The notes beneath the pieces were generated by a model. The model made no database searches and was not told where the DNA came from. It saw only the letters and a program-made list of their open reading frames with translations. The position numbers were made by a program, and so were the translations under genes. From CAWJKP01 sp963843465 (lineage in GTDB: Bacteria; Planctomycetota; Planctomycetia; Pirellulales; Thermoguttaceae), in assembly GCA_963843465.1 (NCBI GenBank), contig CAWJKP010000002.1, positions 744,001 through 808,000 of the forward strand: a stretch of DNA of 64,000 nucleotides. Direction: 5' to 3'. Below are positions 33,493-41,156 of the stretch, one piece after another (position 1 is the first letter of the stretch; each line of letters begins with the position of its first letter).

Positions 33493-34040
33493 ATGAATCT
33501 TCCCTTGCGTCTCTGCTGTTGGCCCTTGGCGCTATCTCTGGTGGCGGGCGGTTGGTCCGCGGCGCGTGCCCAGCAAGGCGGCAGCGCCTTCGCGCCTTAC
33601 GCTCCAGCCACCACGCAAACGAAGGACATCAAGAATCCCTTTCCCGTGCTGGACGCGGATGCGAAGAAGCTGCCGGGCCGGGCGAAGATGGTCAAGACCA
33701 TCATGCACATGCTGGGACAGATGCGCCCACGGGCAGCCCGAAGAAGGGGCTCGACGACTATTGGGCGGTGAGCATCGGCGAGCTCGACAAGGCCACCCTC
33801 AATGCCGACGTGCGCTTCGGTTCCATGCACAGCCAAGAGCCTTCGGCGGACTATCTGGCCGACTACATGGTCAGCGCGCCCCAGGGGAAGGATCGCAGTT
33901 GGCGCGCCTTTGCACGCTTCAAGACCTCCGACGACGCCGAGAAGTTCGTCGTGGACCTTCGCCAGCAGTACGACGCCATGGTCGAGTACCGCGACAAGAT
34001 CGCCGAAATCTACCATGCCCGCACGACGCGGCGCTGCTGA
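33493..34040 (+). CDS. Secreted protein of unknown function, with an apparent 1-base deletion
   Basis: Starts MNLPLRLCCWPLALSLVAGG with a signal peptide cleaved near ARAQQ. The mature part has DIKNPFPVLDADAKKLPGRA and KMVKTIMHMLGQ, then the written frame becomes basic nonsense. In the frame one base earlier it continues DAPTGSPKKGLDDYWAVSIG, LNADVRFGSMHSQEPSADYL and FKTSDDAEKFVVDLRQQYDA to a stop at 34040. The region length is 3n+2, consistent with one missing base near 33718. Corrected length about 182 residues. No recognised domain. Confidence 0.65.
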
Positions 34041-34151
34041 GGCCAGTAGCCCCGGACTGCGTGTCGCAGTCCTTCCCGGCCACAAGGCGTTCCCGGCGTG
34101 CAGGAGCAGCAAGGGGGACCAGCGCGCTTTCGTAACCCAAGGCAAAAAACT

Positions 34152-34252
34152 CAACCACCCGCCATAGTACGTCAGGCTTTCCAGCCTGACTCGCCCGAGG
34201 TTCTGTCAGGCTGGAAAGCCTGACGTACAGGATTCTGATGTCTTGGCGGGCG
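34152..34252. repeat. Nested palindromes: CAACCACCCGCC arms around family F
   Basis: CAACCACCCGCC (34152-34163) mirrors GGCGGGCGGTTG (34241-34252). Inside is family F from TAGTACGTCAGGCT to AGCCTGACGTAC (34167-34228). Confidence 0.85.
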
Positions 34253-34440
34253 GTTGAAAAAACTAGCTGCGCCCCGTTTCGACTCTCTACGCTGCCAGGA
34301 ACCGTCCGTACGGCGACCAGACCTGGCAGGACCGGCAGGTGAAGCGATTGGGCCTGCTGCACACGATGCGCGGTGAAGGTCGGCCAAAGGCGCCCAGGGC
34401 GAAAAACTAGCCGCGTCTCCGTTTCGATCCCTGCTTTTGT
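34253..34440. repeat. Two family Q units
   Basis: CTAGCTGCGCCCCGTTTCG near 34265 and CTAGCCGCGTCTCCGTTTCG near 34410, each preceded by GAAAAA. The same word occurs inverted at 38511-38561 and near 39160. Between the units lies non-repetitive sequence with no gene I can support. Confidence 0.6.
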
Positions 34441-34509
34441 CTGCGTGCATCCTAGGATGCTTACATGGGAGCACATTCCGGCGCGTTATCGGAGGCCTTT
34501 TGACACACA

Positions 34510-34998
34510 CTAACCATTTCGCGCGTGGCGCAGTTTGGCATTGGCTACCAGTTGCCTTAATGCGGGGCTGTTGCCTTCAATAGTCGCGCCGCAATCAGTT
34601 TGGGCATACACGCAGCGCACTGAGGCAAAGTCGGGTTCCAAATGTTCCATCGGGTCACATAACACCGAGAATGAAGTCCTCGGCTCTAGCCTGCGAGGAA
34701 ACGAACCGCCGTCAGGCATGAAGGGCTGAACCAACACGCCACGATTTGTGGTGTCGTGAAAGAGGAAACCTATCTGCGAAACCGTTACGGGAAACGTACT
34801 CAGATTCGTAACGTCGATCGAGACACGCGGACGGTTGTCGATTCCTCCAACCGGGAAGGCGTGCTTCGGAACGACACGAAGCTTGACCTTATCCCGATCA
34901 AACGCGCACCACGTGTTCAAGATACTTAGCACGGTCCCAACCAGTCCCAACACCGCGCCCGCAACGGCAATAGTCAACGTAACAGCTTCATGTGGCAT
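34510..34998 (-). CDS. Membrane-anchored hypothetical protein downstream of the RM gene
   Basis: 162 residues. One N-terminal membrane helix (LTIAVAGAVLGLVGTVLSIL), then a soluble beta-rich part: KLRVVPKHAFPVGG, RPRVSIDVTNLSTFPVTVSQ, IGFLFHDTTNRG, RTSFSVLCDP. This is a common stand-alone accessory protein type, with the domain resembling an immunoglobulin-like fold. It starts 31 bases after the stop of the restriction-modification gene on the same strand, so it may be cotranscribed. GC content is lower than in the surrounding housekeeping genes, suggesting transfer. Confidence 0.7.
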   Translation of the reverse strand: MPHEAVTLTIAVAGAVLGLVGTVLSILNTWCAFDRDKVKLRVVPKHAFPVGGIDNRPRVSIDVTNLSTFPVTVSQIGFLFHDTTNRGVLVQPFMPDGGSFPRRLEPRTSFSVLCDPMEHLEPDFASVRCVYAQTDCGATIEGNSPALRQLVANAKLRHARNG

Positions 34999-35028
34999 TG
35001 CTGCATCCTCTAGTCCGGGTAAGAATAG

Positions 35029-38000
35029 TTACCCGCCACCGCCAAACTCGACTGGCAAGCCGTTGACTATTTCCACGGTTTCGACGCTCACCCGCACTAC
35101 CTGGCCAACCAGACGGACGATATACTCAGGGTCGTCCGTGCGATTCGGGTCTGAGCAAATGCCGGAGCGTTTGTCCTCGCTGACCTGGTATTGATCGATA
35201 ACCCAGTCCAGGGCGCTGCGGTTGCCCAGACGGTATTCAAAAACTGCGGGCGGAATCTTGCCCAACGTGAGCGAATCGTTCACAACGAGCGACTGCTTAT
35301 CCTTGGCCAACCGCATCTTCGCGACGCGGTAGGAGAGCGGCACGCCGGGCCATTCGATCCACGTTAGCGGCCAGGGCTCCAGCGTTTCGTATTCAAGGTG
35401 CAGCCGCGCCAGTTTCTCGCCGGCCGTGGTGAATGCACGGAAGTCCGGCGCGAGCGGTATCCGCGGCAACTCACGCTTCAGGTTATCGGCATACCGCTGG
35501 CGATAGCCCGGATGGTGCAAGAGGCCGTAGACGTAATAGAAGATGTCCCACTTCGTGATCTTCTTGTCGCCGTAATGCTGGCGGAAATGATTGAGAGCCC
35601 AGTCGGTGATGTTCTCGCGGCGATTTGTGCCGTCCTCGTCGTAGACGTAGAACGGGAAGCACTGATGGCCATCAATGGCGGCGCACACGTGAAGGTCTGG
35701 AATGCGGTCGGTGATAATCGCGTTCAGCGACGGAGAACGGTGCCCTATTTGGCTCACGACTACTGCGCGGTTCTCGGTTTCCGTGGCAGCGGTTGGAAAG
35801 ACTCTTTCGAGTGAATAAATCTCCGCATTTAACAAGCGATCGAAGAAAAGCGGCCGATTGTTGAACGGACGGTACAAGGCAATACGAAGTTTATGCTCAT
35901 CAAACTGCGCGTATTTCCCACGGCGCAGGTCTTTCTTGAGATCCCGATCCCAGACAATCTTCTCGTAGCGAACGAAGTCATCAGGGTCAACGCTCCCGCC
36001 GGCCCGCTTGAAACGGTCCACCTCACTGTTGTAGTTTTCCGCAAATCGCTTAATCCGGTCGGCAAGCACGCCTTGATCGTAGTCGTACACTATCCTGTCG
36101 CGATGGGTAGCGACACCCAACGTGTAAAGCTTGAAAATGGTCCGAGCATCGGCTTCGCCCGCGGCCTTTCCTTCTTTGCTGCCCATAGGAACAAATCGCG
36201 CATACTCGTCGGCGTTGCCAGGAACAAGCCATGTATTCTGTCGATCCGGGTGAAGATCGGTCCAATTCACGCCCGCGATGCTTGCCTTCTCGCGCAGCCA
36301 TGCGAGTTTTTGCTCTTTACGCCAGGTCTCCGGCACGCGGTGATAGAGTAACTGCGCAACACGGCTATCCTCCTCGCCGTCGTGCGGCAATGATTCAACC
36401 TTACGAACGGCGACCGTGATTCCGACGCCGACCTGGATGCCAAAGACGTTGTGCGTGCTTCCACTCAGTTTCGGGTTCTTGCGCACATTGCCGTGAAGAT
36501 CGACGTGATAGACGCGCGTAAAATCAAGTAGCAGGTGCTTCCGCATCCCATCGAAGGCGATCTGATCGAAAAAGCTATTGTTACTCACAAAGCACACGAT
36601 GCCGTCGCGGCCTTCGAGCCGATCAATTGCCCAACGGAAGAACTTGACGTACGGATCATTGAGCTTGCTAACACTGGTAGCGCGCGAATCTTTCGCGTAG
36701 GTCTCTTTGATCCGCCGGTCGATTACCTCGTAACGGCGGTTCTTGTTGTTGTCGTTTTCATTTATCTGGCCGACATTGTACGGCGGATTGGCGACGACTA
36801 CGGTAATCGGTGCCTCGGTCTCGTGTGCCACGCGTTGCACGTTCTCCTCCGACATGAAACCGAACGTGCCCTGTTGGCCCCTGGCCAGGTCAAGCGTATC
36901 CACGAAGCACAGCCCGCCAAAAGGCTCGTAGTTTCCGGTCAACTCGTAATAGGCGTGCTCGATATTCAGCGCCGCGATGTAATAGGGCAACAGCATCACC
37001 TCGTTGGCGAAGAGCTGTTGGCGGTACATCCGCGGCAGGTCTTTCTTCGGGGCACGGCGCAACAGGTTCACGGTAAAGTTGCCCGTGCCCGCGCAGGGAT
37101 CGAGCATGTAGACGTCCGGGTCGCCCAGCGTCTTGCCGAACACGCTCATGAGCAGTTCCACCACGCTCGCGCACATGAAATCGACGATTTGCTGGGGCGT
37201 GTAGATGATGCCGTGCGTGTCGGCCACCTTGACGGAGTAGCCCTGGAAGAACCCCTCATAAACCGAGTTCAAAAAGTGCTGCTTCTCGGCAAAGCTCTCG
37301 ATCGTCGCCGCGGCCGACTCGATCGCCAGGTAGAAGCGGTCGAGCGATTTGAGGAAGTCGTGCCGGTTGAACGATTTCGAGACCAGGGCGTCGATCACCT
37401 TTTCGATCTCCGCGGCAATTACGTTGCGGCGGGTGAAGTCCTGGTTGTCGAAAATCGTGCGGATCAGCCGCTCAGTCAAAAGGTGCTGCACCAGCATCTC
37501 GTCCACGGCGGCCTGGCTCAAGTTCGGGTTGAGCGAGTTGCAGCAAAGCTCATAGAATGCGGCGAATGCCGCGGCGAACTTCGGATTGTCGGTGTGCGCC
37601 GCCTTGATCTTCTCGACCAGTCCCAGGGCCAAGTCCGGCACGCGCTCTTTGAATTCGTCGATGGCCTTGCCAAAATTCTCGTGGGCGGGCTCCGTGTAGG
37701 CGAAGAACGCATTGAGCAGGTCGGCAAGCTTTCGGGCGTCGGTCAGGTCAACGATCATGGCCCGCTCGCGATTCTGGTAGAGTTGCGCCTGCCGCGTGTC
37801 CTCGAAAATGATGTTGCCGGTGGGGTAACCCTTGGCGATCTTCTTCTTGATCTCCGTTTCAAGATGGTCGTGGCTGTCTTTCGCTTCCCAGTGGCCGCGG
37901 GTGATGTAATAGTCGTCGCGGAAGGTGCCGTCTGGCCGAATCGACTTGCCCGCCGCCTTGTCGGAAAGCTCCGGAATGAGGGTCCAGCCGAACTGCCGGC

Positions 38001-38136
38001 CGAGTTGCTCCAGCAAACTCTGGAACGCCGTGCGGAGCGCGGTTTCGTGCTCTACATCCTGGCGATCATACGCCTGGAGCGCCTCGTAGTACGCCTTGAT
38101 GGCCTTGTGATTGGGTTTTATGGCCGGATTCGTCAT
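35029..38136 (-). CDS. Type ISP-like restriction-modification enzyme without helicase domain
   Basis: 1035 residues. The N-terminus (ALRTAFQSLLEQLGRQFGWT, IRPDGTFRDDYYITRGHWEA, then KD) holds a PD-(D/E)xK-type nuclease pattern with Asp about 20 residues before ExK. The central adenine N6-methyltransferase has the SAM site YMLDPCAGTGNFTVNLLRR near residue 344 and catalytic NPPYN near 451. The C-terminal half matches the type ISP specificity domain (for example LHPDRQNTWLVPGNADEYAR, FNNRPLFFDRLLNAEIY, YVYGLLHHPGYRQRYADNLK). The translocating helicase of LlaGI-type enzymes is missing, so this is closer to a type IIG or stand-alone ISP form. Base use and repeat content around it mark an accessory island. 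Confidence 0.9.
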   Translation of the reverse strand: MTNPAIKPNHKAIKAYYEALQAYDRQDVEHETALRTAFQSLLEQLGRQFGWTLIPELSDKAAGKSIRPDGTFRDDYYITRGHWEAKDSHDHLETEIKKKIAKGYPTGNIIFEDTRQAQLYQNRERAMIVDLTDARKLADLLNAFFAYTEPAHENFGKAIDEFKERVPDLALGLVEKIKAAHTDNPKFAAAFAAFYELCCNSLNPNLSQAAVDEMLVQHLLTERLIRTIFDNQDFTRRNVIAAEIEKVIDALVSKSFNRHDFLKSLDRFYLAIESAAATIESFAEKQHFLNSVYEGFFQGYSVKVADTHGIIYTPQQIVDFMCASVVELLMSVFGKTLGDPDVYMLDPCAGTGNFTVNLLRRAPKKDLPRMYRQQLFANEVMLLPYYIAALNIEHAYYELTGNYEPFGGLCFVDTLDLARGQQGTFGFMSEENVQRVAHETEAPITVVVANPPYNVGQINENDNNKNRRYEVIDRRIKETYAKDSRATSVSKLNDPYVKFFRWAIDRLEGRDGIVCFVSNNSFFDQIAFDGMRKHLLLDFTRVYHVDLHGNVRKNPKLSGSTHNVFGIQVGVGITVAVRKVESLPHDGEEDSRVAQLLYHRVPETWRKEQKLAWLREKASIAGVNWTDLHPDRQNTWLVPGNADEYARFVPMGSKEGKAAGEADARTIFKLYTLGVATHRDRIVYDYDQGVLADRIKRFAENYNSEVDRFKRAGGSVDPDDFVRYEKIVWDRDLKKDLRRGKYAQFDEHKLRIALYRPFNNRPLFFDRLLNAEIYSLERVFPTAATETENRAVVVSQIGHRSPSLNAIITDRIPDLHVCAAIDGHQCFPFYVYDEDGTNRRENITDWALNHFRQHYGDKKITKWDIFYYVYGLLHHPGYRQRYADNLKRELPRIPLAPDFRAFTTAGEKLARLHLEYETLEPWPLTWIEWPGVPLSYRVAKMRLAKDKQSLVVNDSLTLGKIPPAVFEYRLGNRSALDWVIDQYQVSEDKRSGICSDPNRTDDPEYIVRLVGQVVRVSVETVEIVNGLPVEFGGGG

Positions 38137-38510
38137 GGCATTCAGGTTAGGGAAAGCCTTATTGTCGTCACGCAGGTTCCCGCGTCAAGTACGGTCCTTC
38201 TCGCGGCATTATATCTCGGAATGCCATGCCGAGCCGTCAGAAGCCGGCGTTCTAGCGATCAAGACGCCCGTCTTGGGCGCTGTATTTGCTGACGGCACGT
38301 TTTCTCCACATCACCCCAAGCGCCACCGCCGGCCACAACGGGGTGGCCTGTATACCCAAAGGTCACGTCGAAATGGTTTGCGCATCCCCCGCACCCGCTC
38401 CCCGTCGTCGTTGGCATCGCCAGTTCCCGGCGATCTTGCCGCAGATCGTCACCCATGCGAAAATCGCCTTCCGGCATTTGAAGCCCGAGGCCTGGGGCGA
38501 GATAGTCCAG

Positions 38511-38561
38511 GGGCGTCGAAACGGGGACGCAGCTAGGGCGTCGAAACGGGCACGCAGCTAG
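38511..38561. repeat. Family Q, two tandem units
   Basis: GGGCGTCGAAACGGGGACGC and GGGCGTCGAAACGGGCACGC, each followed by AGCTAG, period 25, then TTTTT. Inverted relative to the units at 34253-34440. Only two units with no spacer, so not a CRISPR array. Confidence 0.6.
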
Positions 38562-38725
38562 TTTTTCGGCGGTCCCCGACCCCCGTCCCCCTTCCGCCAC
38601 GGAGCGTCCGTGCCGGCCGGCGTTTTGGTGACGTTCTCGACCGGGTCCCAGTGCTGAGTGTCGCGCGCTCGCTGGTGAAATCACCTCCGCACGAATACCC
38701 CTTGCGAAGCCGCTTGACGGGCCCT

Positions 38726-39112
38726 GGAATCGCCCGCTTCGTGGGGAAACGTCGCGGCAAACGCATCGCTGGCGCAGGGCCTGCGGCAATTTCGCCGGAA
38801 AAGGTCGCTCAAGACGCACCAGCGACCCGGAAACCGCGGCTTCTTGGACGCCATCGCTTCACTTCGCGCCGCCGCGAGGTGGACAGGGCGGCAATTTGCG
38901 TCGCTGCTGGGTGGACAGGGCGGCATTTTACGTGGCTTGAAGGTGGACAGGGCGTCAATTTGCGTCGGGCCGAAGGCGCCACCTCGCCGCTTGCCGGCGC
39001 GAAACGCGCGCCTACTGTCAAACTCGCAAAACGGGCGTCTGGACCTTAATGGTTGTCTGCCAGAGGGATGCGCTCCCGGACCGGCGGCGACGTGGCGGCC
39101 GAAGGCCGGGCG
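38726..39112. repeat. 387-bp duplicated element, copy 1
   Basis: Aligns without gaps to 40358-40744 with roughly 90 percent identity by eye. It contains three tandem 32-base units starting GGTGGACAGGGCGGCAATTT (38878, 38910, 38942). A frame ending KRASGP-stop is open in both copies, but codon pattern is not convincing. Could be a non-coding RNA, a small mobile element or duplication scar. Confidence 0.75.
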
Positions 39113-39241
39113 CCTGGGTTCCCTGGAACGCGGAAACCCCCGATCTTGCCAATGCTGGCTGCGTCCCCGTTTCAATCTCCTTCAAGCTCGCGTCAAGGTG
39201 TGCGGCAAGTTGCGGGCGTGAGCGGTGTTCCCGGAGCGGCG

Positions 39242-39586
39242 TCAGGAGCTTGCGGGCGGTTGAAGCAACGTGATGACCGCCGAACGTACGCGCGCCAGTG
39301 CGGCCGGGTTAAGGACGCCGACTGAGCGGACCATCAATCCCGCGTGGGCTGTAAACAGCTTGCCCGGCCGGGCGAAACTCGCCACAAGTAGCCCTCCCGA
39401 CGCGAAATCCGGAGCGTCCAGTGGTATCGCCGTCGGGTCCCCATAGGGGCTGCTCGTGATTTGACAGAGAACCCAATCGCCACGGCGCGCGTCGGCCAGA
39501 CAAATGGCAGGGCGAACCTTCGATTGCGACAGGTCCGAAAACGGGAAGGGGACCAGAACTACTTCCCCGGCTGTAGGTGTGACCAC
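39242..39586 (-). CDS. PemK/MazF-family toxin
   Basis: 114 residues from a GTG start. Endoribonuclease toxin fold: GEVVLVPFPFSDLSQSKVRP, AICLADARRGDWVLCQITSS, PYGDPTAIPLDAPDFASGG. The VPFPFSD..xxKxRP motif is diagnostic of the MazF/PemK family. Overlaps the 3' end of the preceding antitoxin gene by 28 bases. Lies between the two 387-bp copies. Confidence 0.9.
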   Translation of the reverse strand: MVTPTAGEVVLVPFPFSDLSQSKVRPAICLADARRGDWVLCQITSSPYGDPTAIPLDAPDFASGGLLVASFARPGKLFTAHAGLMVRSVGVLNPAALARVRSAVITLLQPPASS

Positions 39587-39777
39587 GCCGCGTCCTCCTC
39601 CGGCCGGGACCAGTCCGCCGCCAAGGCCGCTTCTGCCAGCAGCGCGGCCTCTCCCGGCACCGCGGCCGGCTCTTCCAACACCGTCACCAGCGCCCGGCGG
39701 GGGCTGGAAACATGTACCTCACCGAGCAACTGGACGCGACCAGCCGCATCGACAACCGCCTCGACCGTTTGGATCAT
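39559..39777 (-). CDS. Antitoxin partner of the PemK/MazF toxin
   Basis: 72 residues: MIQTVEAVVDAAGRVQLLGE, VHVSSPRRALVTVLEE, then an Ala/Glu-rich tail ending DAAWSHLQPGK. The beta-rich start resembles the small antitoxins seen upstream of PemK-like toxins in cyanobacteria and planctomycetes (DUF2281-like position). Assigned mainly by size, order and overlap. Confidence 0.75.
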   Translation of the reverse strand: MIQTVEAVVDAAGRVQLLGEVHVSSPRRALVTVLEEPAAVPGEAALLAEAALAADWSRPEEDAAWSHLQPGK

Positions 39778-39799
39778 GGGACAACTCCCGGTGTGTTCT

Positions 39800-40357
39800 A
39801 CCGATTCAACAGTTTATAATACATCAACCTCTGGCCGACCGTCCAGAACAGGTGGGGTGGACGCCCCTGATAATGGCAAATTGGAAGGGTTACTGGTAAC
39901 CGCCAATGGGGAACGGGCACGAATCAGCGATGTTCACCTTCTTGGATTAGCCAAAACGTCCCGCCCGGCAGGCGGGACCTCTTGATTATACCGCCCCAAG
40001 CCGTGCCGCGCAGCCTTGGGCAGGCGGATTGCGGCGGGCGACGAACAGCAGACAGTCGCGCTTCTAAGGGCTCGCTTCTCCCCCCTTTGTCCTTTCTGCC
40101 CCGTTTTCTCCCGCCCGAACGGTTGCCCGCCCTCAGCGGCGCCTTTGCCAGACCGTGGCGGACCTGGGTGGGGGACGGACGCCGGTGGAATTGCCGCCGC
40201 GCTGGCACTCGCCGCGATGCCACCTGGAGGGCGTGCTCCGCGAGACATGCAACTCGCGTGCAATCCGAACTTGCGTGCGACGTTGCGACCTCAGTTCCTG
40301 GATTTTCATGGCCGTCGTCTCGGAAATCATGCACATACTTCTTGCTGCTTGAGCGCT
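39800..40357. other. Gene-free stretch between TA module and 387-bp copy 2
   Basis: Contains a single family C unit GTCCCGCC-CGGCA-GGCGGGAC at 39958-39979 and otherwise nothing I can support; the open frames in it lack credible starts and codon structure. Confidence 0.4.
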
Positions 40358-40744
40358 GGAATCGTCCGCTTCGTGGGGATACGTCGCGGGAAACGCATCG
40401 CCGGCGCGGCGCCGGCGTCAATTTCGCCGGAAAACGTCGCTCAAGACGCACCAGCGACCCGGAAACCGCGCCCTCTTGGACGCCATCGCTTCGTTTTGCG
40501 CCGCTCGGAGGCGGACAGGGCGGCAATTTGCGCCGCTGCTGGGTGGACAGGGCAGCGATTTAGGTCGCTTGAAGGTGGACAGGGCGGCAATTTGCGTCGG
40601 GCCGAAGGCGCCATCTCGCCGCTTGCCGGCGCGAAACGCGCGCCTACTCTGAAACTCGCAAAACGGGCGTCTGGACCTTAATGGTTGTCTGCCAGAGAGA
40701 TGCGCTCCCGGACCGGCGGCGACATGGCGGCCGAAGGCCGGGCG
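40358..40744. repeat. 387-bp duplicated element, copy 2
   Basis: Same length and orientation as copy 1 at 38726-39112, with internal 32-base units at 40510, 40542 and 40574. Ends GGCCGAAGGCCGGGCG like copy 1, after which the sequences diverge. Confidence 0.75.
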
Positions 40745-40820
40745 GCGGAGAAAAAAAAGGAATTGGTGTTTCAGAAGCGTGCCGGTTTTTGAAGCAGGGA
40801 TGCAAAGGGACGAGGGGCGA

Positions 40821-41156
40821 GTAGGTCCCGCCTGCCGGGCGGGACTTGGGATCTGGGTTACAAATTAAGGGGGAGGAAGGCAAAATGAAAAATGAAGAGT
40901 GCAAAAGGCAAAATGAAGTAACCGTTCATGGGCCGCCGCTGGCTTAGCGGGGATCCGGCGAAGAAAGTCGCCTTTCGCTCCGCGAAAGTAGCGCGGCTTT
41001 CGCGGAGCGAAAGGCGACTATGGCGGCCTGTGAACGGTTACAAAATGAACGAGAAAGCGGCGCGGCGTCACTTTGCCTTTTTCATTTTGCATTTTTCATT
41101 TTGCCCTCTTCCCTGCCTTTGTCGCGCCGAAGTCCCGCCCGGCAGGCGGGACCTAC
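40821..41156. repeat. Four palindrome families nested inside each other (C, S, R, H)
   Basis: From outside in: family C, GTAGGTCCCGCC (40821) and GGCGGGACCTAC (to 41156); family S, GGCAAAATGAAAAATG and its mirror CATTTTTCATTTTGCC; family R, GTAACCGTTCATGGGCCGC (40919) and GGCCTGTGAACGGTTAC (to 41040); family H, GTCGCCTTTCGC to AAAGGCGAC (40967-41018). Each lies in the loop of the one outside it. Confidence 0.9.

Noticed and set aside
36535..38292. 585-codon open frame on the plus strand opposite the ISP enzyme
   Set aside because: Antisense shadow of a gene with recognised motifs (SAM site, NPPY); no domain or ribosome binding site of its own.
38511..38561. Possible CRISPR repeats (CGTCGAAACGGG words, with GTTTC ends as in many CRISPRs)
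   Set aside because: Only two units in direct tandem without spacers, and no cas genes in the window. Other copies are single dispersed words.
40016..40681. Open frame of 221 codons covering part of 387-bp copy 2
   Set aside because: The matching frame in copy 1 is open too, but composition and lack of a start or ribosome binding site argue against a gene. I keep the element as a repeat.
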